DNA from: JASHPR01 sp963833885
GTDB lineage: Bacteria; Actinomycetota; Actinomycetes; Streptosporangiales; Streptosporangiaceae
Assembly (NCBI GenBank): GCA_963833885.1
Contig: CAWHZU010000036.1
Span: 62,001-126,000 of the forward strand
Reading direction: 5' to 3'
Length of the DNA: 64,000 nucleotides
Shown: positions 43,460 to 53,096 of the stretch, piece after piece
Layout of the letters: the number at the start of each line of letters is the position of its first letter
Numbering within the stretch: position 1 is the first letter of the stretch
Notes under the pieces: generated by a model
Database searches by the model: none
The model's input: only the letters and a program-made list of their open reading frames with translations
What the model was told of the DNA's origin: nothing
Program-made: the position numbers and the translations under genes

Positions 43460-43805
43460 ATGGCGGTAATCGCTGATGAGGTGTGGGCCGAAGATGCGCT
43501 CCGGGCTTATGCTGCGAGCCCGTATCCAGCGGCACTCCGGACGAACCGGCAATCCGCCCTATGCCGACGACCTCTTGCAGGAGACATTCGCGGAGGCGCT
43601 TGCAGCTTCGGAGCGGTTGACCGCAGCACTGCGGGCACTGCCAGACAGGCAAAGGGTGGTTGTTCATCTCGCCGACCTCGAAGGACTCGGCTACCGTCAC
43701 ATCTCTGTCCTTACCGGCATCCCGCTCGGTAGAGTGAAGTCGTCCCTGCATCGGGCCCGGTGCCGACTACGCGCCGGACTCGGCAGTCATGCGTCCCGAG
43801 GCTAG
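43460..43805 (+). pseudogene. degenerate ECF sigma factor fragment
   Basis: A first frame AEDALRAYAASPYPAALRT and a second one YADDLLQETFAEALAASERL join as the end of sigma region 2, but the linker to region 4 is missing; region 4 follows directly, LTAALRALPDRQRVVVHLAD and GYRHISVLTGIPLGRVKSSL. The frame changes near 43540. The result is too short (about 110 residues) to recruit RNA polymerase. It resembles SigR/RpoE-type group members by the DLEGLGYRHIS reading. Confidence 0.65.
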
Positions 43806-43971
43806 GCCAGCGTGCCTGGACCAAGGGCTTGCTCAGCGGGCGGCTGGCCAGCAGCGCTGCCCGACCGGTTCGGCGATCACATCGAGTCCATCGACACCGA
43901 CTCCGCCTGTCACGTTAGACCGGACATCCTTGATGTGGAGAGGAAGTGGGAGACGCTTGGGCATTTGGTTG

Positions 43972-44580
43972 GTGAGCAGGGGGTCGCCGGGCGGACTCCG
44001 GTCGTTCGATCCGCTCCGTATCGCAGACCTCGAATACCGGATGTGGGTGGCCTATTACCTGCGCCGCTGGACCCACGTGCTGGCGGCCGCGGTCAGGCTC
44101 CTTCGGCTGGGCTTCGGTACGGATTTAGTGCGGATCTCACAGGCCGCCTGGCTGATGCTACGCGCCATCCGGTTGTGGGCGCCCTTCCCCGACAACGACC
44201 CAGACGGTGCCCAAACCTGCATGCGCGAGCTTTACGCGCTGGTCAGACTCCGCTTCGGCGAGCCGGCGGACCCAGCACGGGCCGCCGCTCTGGAGATCGA
44301 CTGGTGGCGGGCGCACCGGGAACGTCAGTATTCGGCTGATCCAGCGGGAAATGGTGACGAGCTGCTCGAGTCGGTGATCGGCCTGTATAGCTACCTGTTC
44401 GGTGAGACCGAGGCCGCGGTCAGGCCAGCCGCCATGCACCGGGTACAGGCGATGGACCTGTCCGATCAGTGGGTGCGTGAGGGCTGCCCGCCCGACAGCC
44501 TGCTGCTTTCGTACGAGCGTGCCGCACTGGTCCGTGCTTACACCGCACTGCTCGCCGCCATCCACCACGAGGAACGCTGA
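43972..44580 (+). CDS. conserved actinobacterial protein of unknown function
   Basis: 202 residues from the GTG at 43972 (start uncertain; the frame is open further upstream but without homology-like content). The sequence is helical and rich in Trp/Tyr/Arg: ADLEYRMWVAYYLRRWTHVL, LLRLGFGTDLVRISQAAWLM, WAPFPDNDPDGAQTCMRELY. I have seen this type (YYxRxW then R-x-GFG and WAPxPDNDP) as a lone hypothetical family in actinobacteria, but no activity is known. There is no signal peptide. It sits between the broken sigma factor and LuxR regulator 2, 125 bases before the latter. Confidence 0.65.
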   Translation: MSRGSPGGLRSFDPLRIADLEYRMWVAYYLRRWTHVLAAAVRLLRLGFGTDLVRISQAAWLMLRAIRLWAPFPDNDPDGAQTCMRELYALVRLRFGEPADPARAAALEIDWWRAHRERQYSADPAGNGDELLESVIGLYSYLFGETEAAVRPAAMHRVQAMDLSDQWVREGCPPDSLLLSYERAALVRAYTALLAAIHHEER

Positions 44581-44705
44581 TGAGCGAAAGACCAGGAGAC
44601 CAGGCCAGAGCGACTTGCCTCCTAACGAACTTCGCGCCTATCAAGTCAGGCCCTATCGGAGGTTTACTTATCGCCTAGGAGTCTTTCGACCAGCGGAGAA
44701 TGGTG

Positions 44706-47354
44706 ATGGGACGTATCGTGGCGCAGGGCGCGACCGCCGAACATGACGTCTCTCGAGATCCGCGGTTCGCGCTGGCGAAGTTCAGGCCGCTGGCGTTGCC
44801 GGACACTCTGGTCGTGAGATCCCGGCTGCATGACCAGCTGACGGCGGGGACGAGTCGGCGGCTGACCTCTGTCGTAGGGCCGGCCGGGGCCGGCAAGAGC
44901 GTGCTGCTGGCGGGCTGGACCGCGTCACGGCCAGCTGGCGTTACCGCTTGGCTGTCCTGCGACAGCGCCGACGCCGACCCGATTCGGTTCTGGGCTGGGT
45001 TCATAGAGGCCGCTCGCGCCATCGAGCCGGCCTTCGGCCGCGACGCCGCCGACCTGCTGGCGATGAACCGAGACATGTCGGCCGACATCATCGCGTCGAT
45101 CACCAACGATGCCGCCAAGCTGCCCAAAGGGTCGGCCATCATCGTCGACGACTTCCATATTGCGGCACCAGCGGTGGCCAGGGACATGACCGAAATGGTC
45201 GAGTGCTGGCCGGCCGAGACCACCCAGCTGGTGCTAGCCGGGCGTTTGGACCCTCCGCTGCGGGTGCACCGGCTGCGGATCTCAGCCGGGCTGTGCGAAG
45301 TTCGCGATTGTGACTTGTATTTCTCCCTGGCCGACAGCCGCGATCTGATGGCGAACTTCGACGTCCGGATATCCGATGCCGACCTTGCGGTGCTTCATCA
45401 GGGAAGCGAGGGGTGGCCTGCGGCCTTGCAGATGACCGCGCTGTCCCTGCGCGGCACAACCGATCCGGCCCGGCTGGCGCGGGCGCTGCGGCTCCGCAGC
45501 CAGGAGATCGCCGACTACTTCATCGCTGAGGTCCTCGACCAGCAGGGGCCGGAGGCGGCGCGATTCATGCTTGACACTTCCGTCCTGAGCGAGCTCAGCG
45601 CGGATACTTGCGCGGCGATCAGCGGTGCGCGCGACGCGCCGACGCTGCTGCACGCCATCGAAGGCGCGCACCTGTTCCTGGTGGCAGTTGATGAGGAGCG
45701 AACCCGTTTCCGGTTCCACCGCCTGGTGCGCCAGATCATGCGGGCGGAGTTGCGCGCCAGGGACCCGGCGCGGGAGCGCATGCTGCAGTTGCGGGCGGCA
45801 GAACATTTCGAGTCCGCCGGTGACGTCCGGCGCGCTGCCCGCCACTTCCTGGCGGCGCGGCAGGACCAGCGGGCACTGGCTGTGTTGCGTGACCGGGTCC
45901 TGACTGCCTTCCTGTTTGATCCAGAGCTGGCCGGACTGCCGGACCTGAACACGGTCGACCCGTCGGTCCTCGCGGCCGCCCCCGATGAGCTGCTGGCGCT
46001 GGCCTCCGACCTGTTGCTGTCGGGCGACACGGCCCGCGGCGGCGAGTTCCTTGACCTGATCGAGCAGGCATGGCCGTCGATCCGGCCCGAATCGAGGCTG
46101 GCGGCCCGGGTGGCGGCGATCCGGTCACTCCGTTATGCGGTGACCGGCCAGTTGCCGATGGCCGTGGGTGAAGCCCTGCGAGCGCGGGCCATCCAGGAGC
46201 AGACGCACCGCAGCGACGAATGGGACGCCGCCGTTCCCCTCATCCTCCTGGACGTCTATCAGTGCCTGGAAGCCGTTCAGGCCTTCGAGCGGGAGTCAGC
46301 CGCAGTCCTGGAGATGCCTTCATTCCCCGAACCGGTCAAGTTGGTGCTGGTACCTGGTGCTATCGCGCTGGTACGGCTGGAGGCCGGCCGCCTGGGCGAG
46401 GCGGCCGATGCCGCCCGATCCGCCGATGCCGCCGCCCAGCGGCTGGGATTCGGCCAGCATTTCTTCGCCATGAATCACCTGCGCGCGCTGGCCGGCCTCG
46501 CGCTAGAGCGGCGTGAGCTCGACACCGCCGAGCACCTTACCGAGCAGGTGCTGCACCTGCCGGCGCCGCGGCGGCCGCTCGTTGAGTTCCTCGCGCTGCT
46601 GGACCAGGCCCGGATCCGGGCCGCCCGCGGGCAGTTCCGCGAGGCGCTGGCCAGTATCGACTCGGCGCGCCTGGCCCTGGCCCAGGCAAGCTCGGCGCTG
46701 CTGGCCCGGGCCGATGAGCTGGAGGCGCTTGTGCGCCTGTCGCTCGGCGACCCGCGCTCCCCGGCGGAGCTGGCCAGCAGGCTTCCCGGCGTCCGCCGTG
46801 AACTGCTGCTGGCCAGGATCGCCCTGACGGCCGGCGATCACCACGCCGCGCAGCAGCATCTGGAGGCAGTTACGCCGGGTGGCCTGACGCCACGCCTGAT
46901 GCTGGTGCGCCGGCTACTGCTGGCCGCTGTCGCGATCGAGCGCGGCGACCGTGCGGTCACGAGCATCCTGGGAGGCACCCTCCACGAAGCTCGCCGACTG
47001 GGATTCCTGAACACCGTCATCATGACCTCGCCGGAGGTATCGGCCTACCTGGTCGAGCATGCCGCCGAGCTGTTGCCAGACCCGTTCATCGAGAAGCTGA
47101 TCACCGCGGCTCTCGAGGTGCGCACCACCCAGGACGGCGCCAACCAGCCCGGCCGGATGCTCGTCGAGCCCCTGACCGTTGCCGAACAGCGTGTCCTCGC
47201 ACTCCTGTCCACCAGCACCTACCTGCAGATATCGGACGTCCTCTACGTCTCGCGCAACACGGTGAAAACCCAGCTGCGGTCGATCTACCGCAAACTCGGG
47301 GCGGCCTCGCGCTCACAGGCCCTACAGAGGGCAGCCGACCTGCGGCTGCTCTGA
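44706..47354 (+). CDS. large MalT-like LuxR transcriptional regulator 2
   Basis: 882 residues, same architecture as regulator 1. ATG 44706 is placed eight bases after GGAG (an ATG six bases earlier is possible). Walker A VVGPAGAGKSVLLAGWTASR (about residues 56-75), Walker B SAIIVDDFHIA, lid SEGWPAALQMTALSLRGTTD, TPR-like middle and C-terminal HTH LTVAEQRVLALLSTSTYLQI with YVSRNTVKTQLRSIYRKLGA. The recognition helix region differs only slightly from that of regulator 1 (RNTVKTHLQSIYRKLGAASR versus RNTVKTQLRSIYRKLGAASR), so both may bind related sites. In this region they are the only intact regulators. Confidence 0.88.
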   Translation: MGRIVAQGATAEHDVSRDPRFALAKFRPLALPDTLVVRSRLHDQLTAGTSRRLTSVVGPAGAGKSVLLAGWTASRPAGVTAWLSCDSADADPIRFWAGFIEAARAIEPAFGRDAADLLAMNRDMSADIIASITNDAAKLPKGSAIIVDDFHIAAPAVARDMTEMVECWPAETTQLVLAGRLDPPLRVHRLRISAGLCEVRDCDLYFSLADSRDLMANFDVRISDADLAVLHQGSEGWPAALQMTALSLRGTTDPARLARALRLRSQEIADYFIAEVLDQQGPEAARFMLDTSVLSELSADTCAAISGARDAPTLLHAIEGAHLFLVAVDEERTRFRFHRLVRQIMRAELRARDPARERMLQLRAAEHFESAGDVRRAARHFLAARQDQRALAVLRDRVLTAFLFDPELAGLPDLNTVDPSVLAAAPDELLALASDLLLSGDTARGGEFLDLIEQAWPSIRPESRLAARVAAIRSLRYAVTGQLPMAVGEALRARAIQEQTHRSDEWDAAVPLILLDVYQCLEAVQAFERESAAVLEMPSFPEPVKLVLVPGAIALVRLEAGRLGEAADAARSADAAAQRLGFGQHFFAMNHLRALAGLALERRELDTAEHLTEQVLHLPAPRRPLVEFLALLDQARIRAARGQFREALASIDSARLALAQASSALLARADELEALVRLSLGDPRSPAELASRLPGVRRELLLARIALTAGDHHAAQQHLEAVTPGGLTPRLMLVRRLLLAAVAIERGDRAVTSILGGTLHEARRLGFLNTVIMTSPEVSAYLVEHAAELLPDPFIEKLITAALEVRTTQDGANQPGRMLVEPLTVAEQRVLALLSTSTYLQISDVLYVSRNTVKTQLRSIYRKLGAASRSQALQRAADLRLL

Positions 47355-47355
47355 A

Positions 47356-47373
47356 TCACCCTTGGTCGGGTGA
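47356..47373. promoter_or_regulatory. palindrome site 8, TCACCC-N6-GGGTGA
   Basis: TCACCCTTGGTCGGGTGA begins right after the stop of LuxR regulator 2 and 121 bases before the carbamate kinase ATG. Confidence 0.7.
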
Positions 47374-47494
47374 CGACCTCGTCAGATCGCGCGCCAGCAT
47401 TGAGGAGTCAGGCCCGCGCGAGCGCATGACATCGGTCAGCGCTCGCGCGGCCCGGCCTGCGGCTCGGCCAGATCACCGAGCGAGGAGGCTGGCT

Positions 47495-48451
47495 ATGAGG
47501 ATCGTGATCGCGCTGGGCGGTAATGCGCTCCTAAGGCGTGATGATCCGGTGACCATGCAGGTGCAGCGCCGCAACGTCAGGATCGCTGCCGAGGCGATCG
47601 CGCCGCTGTCTGCCGGGCACAGCATCGTAATCGTGCACGGCAACGGCCCGCAGGTCGGCCTCCTGTCGCTGCAGGCCGAGGCGTACAAGGGAGCCGAGGC
47701 GTATCCGCTGGACGTGCTGGACGCCGGCACCCAGGGCATGATCGGCTATCTGATCCAGCAGGAACTGCGGAGCCTGCTGCCGCCGGAGAGCCAGGTGGTG
47801 ACCCTGCTCACCATGGTCGCAGTGGATGCGGATGACCCGGCGTTCGCCAGCCCGGTGAAGTTCGTCGGCCCGCTCTACGACAAGGACGCCGCTGACAACC
47901 TGGCGGCCGAGAAGGGCTGGGCGTTCCGGCAGGACGGGTCGGCCTGGCGCCGGGTGGTGCCCTCGCCGGAGCCACGGGAGATCCTGGAGATCCAGCCGAT
48001 TACCTGGCTGCTGGAGCGGGGAGCCGTGGTCGTCTGCGCGGGGGGCGGGGGCATCCCGGTCGCGAATCGGTCGTCAGCTCCCGGGCCTCTCGTGGGGGTC
48101 GAAGCGGTCATCGACAAGGACCTGGCCAGCGAACTGCTGGCCGAGGACCTGGGCGCGGACCTGTTCCTCATGGCCACCGACGTGGACGGCGTTTACCTCG
48201 ACTGGGGTACGCCGCGGCAGCGGCGGCTAGACCGGGTGACGCCCGAGGAACTGGCCGGCTACCAGTTCGCGGCCGGGTCCATGGGCCCGAAGGTCGAGGC
48301 AGCGACTCGTTTCGCGGCTAAGACCGACGGCCGTGCGGCGATCGGTGCGCTGGCCGACATCGCCGCGATCACCGCGGGGACAGCCGGCACGAACGTGGTC
48401 ACGCACCGTGCGCACCTGGGAGCCGCCCCTGGCTCTTCGGCTCCAGATTAG
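47495..48451 (+). CDS. carbamate kinase family protein
   Basis: 318 residues; ATG 47495 preceded by GAGGAGG. MRIVIALGGNALLRR is the N-terminal phosphate loop, IVIVHGNGPQVGLLSLQAEA the substrate loop, VVCAGGGGIPVA the central glycine loop, and VEAVIDKDLASELLAEDLGA the amino acid kinase helix. Carbamate kinase makes ATP and carbamate from carbamoyl phosphate, usually as the last step of arginine deiminase or purine fermentation. No arcA or arcB is present, but an amino acid permease follows 8 bases later. Likely a catabolic ATP source. Controlled by palindrome site 8 if the motif is functional. Confidence 0.85.
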   Translation: MRIVIALGGNALLRRDDPVTMQVQRRNVRIAAEAIAPLSAGHSIVIVHGNGPQVGLLSLQAEAYKGAEAYPLDVLDAGTQGMIGYLIQQELRSLLPPESQVVTLLTMVAVDADDPAFASPVKFVGPLYDKDAADNLAAEKGWAFRQDGSAWRRVVPSPEPREILEIQPITWLLERGAVVVCAGGGGIPVANRSSAPGPLVGVEAVIDKDLASELLAEDLGADLFLMATDVDGVYLDWGTPRQRRLDRVTPEELAGYQFAAGSMGPKVEAATRFAAKTDGRAAIGALADIAAITAGTAGTNVVTHRAHLGAAPGSSAPD

Positions 48452-48459
48452 GAGGCGCA

Positions 48460-49800
48460 GTGCAAACAGATGAGAGTGAAGCGGCCGGAGCGCCGCCGGG
48501 CGGGGCAGCCAAGAAATTCCTGACGGTGCGCCAGGCCGCGTTCATCGGTGTCGGGGCGATGGTCGGTGCGGGGATCTTCGCCCTGCTGGGCGCGGCCGGG
48601 ACGGTGGCTGGGTCGGCCGTGTGGCTGTCGTTCCTGCTTGCCGGGGTCGTCGCAGGACTGCAGGGCTATTCCTTCGCCAAGCTGGGCGCCCGGTACCCGA
48701 CGGCCGGGGGGCTGCTGGAGTACGTGGCCAAGGGAACCGGCAACGGCCACTTCACCGGTGTCACCGCGTGGCTGACTTTTGTGGCCAACGCGATCGTGAC
48801 CGCGATGGTGGCGGTGTCGTTCGGCAGTTATGCCAGCTCCGCGTTGACCGGGTCGAACGCGGCCTGGGCCAGGGTGTTCGCGGCACTGATCATCGTCGTA
48901 ATGACCGGGGTGAACATCGCCGGGTCCGGGCTGGTCGCCAAGGCGCAGACGGTGATCGTCTACGTAGTTCTGGGGATTCTGACCTTTTTCGCGGTGGTCA
49001 CCCTGGTGAACATGCATCCGTCGCTGCTGGCGCCGTCGGGGTACCCGCCACTGCGGGACATCGTCTCCGGCGTGGCGCTGACCTTCTTCGCCTTCCTGGG
49101 CTTCGGCATAATCACCTTCACCGCCAAGGACCTGGCCAGGCCGTCGCGTCAGCTGCCCAAGGCGATGTACCTGGCGCTGGGCATCGCCACCGTCGTCTAC
49201 ATCGCCGTCTCGCTCGGAGTGTTCGGCACCCTGACGGTGGAGAAGGTGATCTCCTCCGGCGGGACCGCGATCGCGGTGGCTGCCGAGCCGACGCTGGGTA
49301 AAGCGGGTTACTGGCTGATGACCGTCACCGCGCTGTTCGCCACCGCCGGGGCCACCAATGCTGGCCTGTATCCAGCCGTCGGCTTGTCCGAGCGGCTCGC
49401 CGAAACCGGGCAATTCCCCTTGCTGATGGCCCGCAAGCTTCGCGGGCGGGCCTGCAACGGGCTGCTGATCGAGGCGGCGGGGTGCCTGGTCCTGGCCGTG
49501 GTGTTCAAGCTGGATTCGATCGCCTCGATCGGCAGCGCGGTGGCCCTGGTGATCTTCACCTTGATCACCGCGGCGCACCTGCGGATCCGTGCGGAGACCG
49601 GCGCCAGCCTCCTGATGCTCATCCTTGCCATCGTGGCCGCCGGCGCGGTCCTGGTGACGTTCGTGTTCACCACCCTCATCCACGAGCCCGCCTCGATCGT
49701 GATGCTGCTGGCCATCCTGGTCCTGAGCATCGGCCTGGACTACGGGTGGAAACGAGGCCACCACCCCAGCAGTCCCGTGCACGCGCAGGTCGGACACTAA
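48460..49800 (+). CDS. APC family amino acid permease
   Basis: 446 residues, 12 hydrophobic segments, GTG start. KKFLTVRQAAFIGVGAMVGA then GIFALLGAAGTVAGSAVWLS is the APC signature of segment 1 (GxG(I/V)G-type substrate site); SFAKLGARYPTAGGLLEYVA and FFAFLGFGIITFTAKDLARP mark segments 2-3 and 6. It imports amino acids with protons. It lies 8 bases after carbamate kinase and 17 bases before the P-type ATPase, so the three form one operon. The substrate could be arginine or citrulline given the neighbour, but this is inference. Confidence 0.85.
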   Translation: MQTDESEAAGAPPGGAAKKFLTVRQAAFIGVGAMVGAGIFALLGAAGTVAGSAVWLSFLLAGVVAGLQGYSFAKLGARYPTAGGLLEYVAKGTGNGHFTGVTAWLTFVANAIVTAMVAVSFGSYASSALTGSNAAWARVFAALIIVVMTGVNIAGSGLVAKAQTVIVYVVLGILTFFAVVTLVNMHPSLLAPSGYPPLRDIVSGVALTFFAFLGFGIITFTAKDLARPSRQLPKAMYLALGIATVVYIAVSLGVFGTLTVEKVISSGGTAIAVAAEPTLGKAGYWLMTVTALFATAGATNAGLYPAVGLSERLAETGQFPLLMARKLRGRACNGLLIEAAGCLVLAVVFKLDSIASIGSAVALVIFTLITAAHLRIRAETGASLLMLILAIVAAGAVLVTFVFTTLIHEPASIVMLLAILVLSIGLDYGWKRGHHPSSPVHAQVGH

Positions 49801-49817
49801 GTCAGCGAGGTGCTGAG

Positions 49818-52589
49818 ATGACTACCACTATCGCCAAGCAGCCCAGCGAGGACGCCCCCTGGTATGCACTGCCGGCCCAGGATGTGACAGCGCGGATGGT
49901 TGTCGACCCGGATCACGGGCTGGACGGCAGCGAGGCGGAGCGGCGGCTGGGCGAGTACGGGCCGAACGAGCTGCCGACCGAGCCGCCGCCGAGTACGTGG
50001 GCGGTGGCGCGGGCCCAGCTAGTCAACCCGATGAACATCATGCTGCTGCTGGTGGTCGCGGCCAGCTTCGCGATCGTGCAGATCGCCACGGCGCTGGTGG
50101 TGCTGGGGCTGGTGACATTCAACGTGGTGATGGGCTCGCTCCAGGAGCTGAAGGCCCGGGCCAGCGTGGAGGCGCTGGCCAAACTGCAGGTGCCCCACGC
50201 CCGGGCGCGGCGTTCCGGGCAGGTCGAGCAGATCGAATCGACCACGCTGGTGCCGGGTGACATCGTGCTGCTGGAGGCCGGGGACGTGGTCCCGGCGGAC
50301 GGGCGGATCGTGTCCTCGGCCACGCTGGAGGTGCAGGAGGCCGCGCTGACCGGGGAGAGCGCACCGGTGCCAAAAGACTCCGGGACGTTGCCCGAGGGCG
50401 AGCTCGCGCTGGGCGACCGGACCAATCTGGTGTTCCAGAACACCCAGGTCACCAGAGGCACCTCGACTTTCGTGGTGACCGGCACCGGCAGCGAGACCGA
50501 GATGGGCCGGATTGCCGGGATGGTGACGGCCACTAAGCGGTCGAAGTCCCCGCTGCAGCGCGAACTGGACGGCATGACCAAGGTGTTCGGGCTGATCGCA
50601 TTCTTGGCCGTGGCGATCATCGCGATCTTCGGTCTGGTGCGCGGCCAGGACATCACCACGCTCGTGCTGTTGTGCATTTCGACCGCGATCGCGTCGATCC
50701 CGACCGGGCTGCCGACGTTCGTCGAGGCCATGCTGTCGTCCGGGGCGCGGCGGCTGGCCGAGCACAAGGCGGTGGTCAAGTCGCTGACCGACGTGGAAAC
50801 CCTGGGCGGGACCACGGTCATCAACTCCGACAAGACCGGCACGCTGACGATGAACGCGATGACCTCAACGCAGATGCTGGCCGGCGGTGACTGGTTCAAG
50901 ATCGAAGGCCCGGGCTACCAGAAGACGGGTGCGATCCTGGGCGTGGCCGGGGCGAATCTGCCCGACTTCAGCAACCTGGCCCTGGGTCTGGTGCTGTGCA
51001 CCGACGCCACCGTCGCCGACGACGGGTCGGTCATCGGCGATCCGACCGAGGCGGCGTTCGTTGTGCTGGCCGCGAAGATGGGCGTGGACGCCGGGCAGAC
51101 GCGGGAGACCCTGCCGCGCCGGGCCGAGGTGCCGTTCGACTCCGAGTACAAGTTCATGGCCACCTTCCACGACCGCCCCGGCTGGCTGACCGGCCCGATC
51201 GTCGCCCAACCGCACTTCATAGCCGTGAAGGGCGCGCCTGACGTGGTGCTCCAGCGCTGCGCGTACGCACTGTGGCACGGCGAAGTGGTCCCGGTCGGCA
51301 CCGTCCGGGACGAGATCCTGGCCGCCAACCGCAAGCTGTCCGAGCGCGGGCTGCGGGTGCTGGCGTTCGCCGCCCGCGACCTGGACGACACCGAGATGGC
51401 CGCAGCGCTGGCCGACCCGATGGCCGCCGTCACCGGCCTGGTCTTCGTCGCGCTGGTCGGGATCGTGGATCCGCTGCGCGCGGAGGCCAAGGACGCGGTC
51501 CACACCGCGCTGGGCGCCGGGATCGACGTGCGGATGATCACCGGCGACCACACCATCACCGCCCGCGCGATCGCCGACGAGCTCGGCCTCGGGCCCGGCG
51601 TGATCACCGGCACCGATCTGCAGCACCTGACCGACGATGAGGTCATCGGCCGACTTCCCCAGCTGCACGTGTTCGGCCGGGTGGCGCCCGAGGACAAGCT
51701 GCGGCTGGCCAGGCTCATGCAGCAGTCCGGCGACGTGGTCGCGATGACCGGTGACGCCGTCAACGACGCCGCCGCGCTGAAACAGGCTGACGTCGGCGTG
51801 GCCATGGGCAGCGGTTCGGAGGTCTCCAAGCAGGCCGCCAAGATCGTGCTGACCGACGACAACTTCGCCACCCTGGTCCAGGCCGTCGACCTAGGCCGGG
51901 ACATCTACCGGCGGATCTCCACCTACATCCGGATGCAGCTGACCATCTTGTCCTCAGTCCTGCAGCTGATGGTCTACGCGACCATCTTGAACATCAACGG
52001 CGGCGTCGCCCTGTTCCCGCTGCAGCTGCTGTTCTGCAAGTTCTTCGTGGTCATCACCGTGGTGATCGGGTTTATCGTCGACGTCCCTGACCCCGGCGTG
52101 ATGCAGCGGCCGCCGCGCAAGCCCGGCACCAAGATCGTCACTACCCCGCAAGTCATCCGCTGGTTCGTCACCGGGTTCGTGATCGCCGTCACCGCCCTGT
52201 GCGTGCTCGAATGGGGCCCGGGCAAGCCGAGCACCACCCACGCCTCGGTAAACATGACCATGGCCTTCGCCATCGTCTCGTTCAGCGCGGTCAACATCGG
52301 CCTGGTCATGCGCCGCGAACGCCAGGCACCGTGGTCCTCGCCGGTGTTCCCCTACCTGGGCTGGATCATCCTCGGCTGGATCCTCACCTGGGCCGCCGTC
52401 GGACTCGGGATGCTCCAGCGCCTGCTCCAGACCACTTCACTCACCGGACGGGAGTGGATCATCGTGCTCGCCCTGTCGCTCGTGGCACCGGCGGTCGTCG
52501 CGGTGGACAAGGTCCTCCAGCTGCGACGCCAGCGCGAGGCCCTCACCACGCCGACCGCGGAGCTGAACGCCCACAGGGAGCCGGTGTGA
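49818..52589 (+). CDS. P-type cation-transporting ATPase
   Basis: 923 residues. The N-terminal cation ATPase domain has GLDGSEAERRLGEYGPNELP; the actuator domain VQEAALTGESAPVPKDSG holds TGES; the phosphorylation site INSDKTGTLTMN is at about residue 338; SEYKFMATF, VKGAPDVVL belong to the nucleotide domain; the hinge is MTGDAVNDAAALKQADVGVA near 643. Membrane segment 4 reads ASIPTGLPTFVEAMLSSGAR. The family pumps Ca2+, Mg2+, Mn2+ or H+; motif IPTGLP together with TGDAVND (Ala in place of the usual Gly) does not settle which. About ten membrane segments. Start at ATG 49818 with GCGAGGTGC before it. Confidence 0.88.
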   Translation: MTTTIAKQPSEDAPWYALPAQDVTARMVVDPDHGLDGSEAERRLGEYGPNELPTEPPPSTWAVARAQLVNPMNIMLLLVVAASFAIVQIATALVVLGLVTFNVVMGSLQELKARASVEALAKLQVPHARARRSGQVEQIESTTLVPGDIVLLEAGDVVPADGRIVSSATLEVQEAALTGESAPVPKDSGTLPEGELALGDRTNLVFQNTQVTRGTSTFVVTGTGSETEMGRIAGMVTATKRSKSPLQRELDGMTKVFGLIAFLAVAIIAIFGLVRGQDITTLVLLCISTAIASIPTGLPTFVEAMLSSGARRLAEHKAVVKSLTDVETLGGTTVINSDKTGTLTMNAMTSTQMLAGGDWFKIEGPGYQKTGAILGVAGANLPDFSNLALGLVLCTDATVADDGSVIGDPTEAAFVVLAAKMGVDAGQTRETLPRRAEVPFDSEYKFMATFHDRPGWLTGPIVAQPHFIAVKGAPDVVLQRCAYALWHGEVVPVGTVRDEILAANRKLSERGLRVLAFAARDLDDTEMAAALADPMAAVTGLVFVALVGIVDPLRAEAKDAVHTALGAGIDVRMITGDHTITARAIADELGLGPGVITGTDLQHLTDDEVIGRLPQLHVFGRVAPEDKLRLARLMQQSGDVVAMTGDAVNDAAALKQADVGVAMGSGSEVSKQAAKIVLTDDNFATLVQAVDLGRDIYRRISTYIRMQLTILSSVLQLMVYATILNINGGVALFPLQLLFCKFFVVITVVIGFIVDVPDPGVMQRPPRKPGTKIVTTPQVIRWFVTGFVIAVTALCVLEWGPGKPSTTHASVNMTMAFAIVSFSAVNIGLVMRRERQAPWSSPVFPYLGWIILGWILTWAAVGLGMLQRLLQTTSLTGREWIIVLALSLVAPAVVAVDKVLQLRRQREALTTPTAELNAHREPV

Positions 52590-53096
52590 ATGGGATCCCC
52601 TGAAAGTGCGGAGACCTGAATAAGGCTGATCTTGGTGGTGCCTGGTTCTCCGTAGCTGCCATGACACCGCCGGAGCGCAGCCGCGGTCAAGGTGGAGCGC
52701 CGCAGAGAAGCGAGGAGGTGGGACAGTGACGGTGCCGAACACCGGCCGATGCTGGGTGGCGGAGAATCGGGAGCTCCTCCGGGGTCGCCAGCAGTCGCAC
52801 GCAGGCTGCTGGCGGCATCTTCTGGCAGGCCGAGTGCCGCCGCGCAGTGTTGTAGTCCTCGATGCAGGCCTTGGCACACGCTGTCTGACAGGGTGAAACC
52901 GAGGATCCGGCGGAAGGCCGCGTCCATCACCGAATCGCCACCCGCTGGACCTGGACCCCTTGCACAGGGTGCTTTCCTGCGCGTTTCTGCCATCGCCGTC
53001 CTCCTTGAGGCGATGTCTTCACGCTACGAGGGGAATCCCACCCGACCGCATTACTTGGCCGGTGCTCGCGGGATGCCTGCCTTCAGTCAGCCGGCT
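52590..53096. other. about 500 bases without an intact gene
   Basis: Apart from the transposase scrap at 52785-52871 (minus strand) I see only shadow frames. Composition is normal. Confidence 0.45.
52785..52871 (-). pseudogene. IS3/IS481-like transposase remnant
   Basis: 29 codons read KACIEDYNTARRHSACQKMP then PAACVRLLA. The W/C-IEDYNTxRRHSAL-x-MRSP motif is the rve integrase C-terminus of IS3-group and IS481 transposases. The DDE residues and inverted repeats are absent, so only the scar of an old insertion remains. Confidence 0.6.

Noticed and set aside
48448..49797. A 449-codon minus-strand frame
   Set aside because: Exact antisense of the APC permease; Gly/Arg/Gln/His-rich translation with no hydrophobic pattern.
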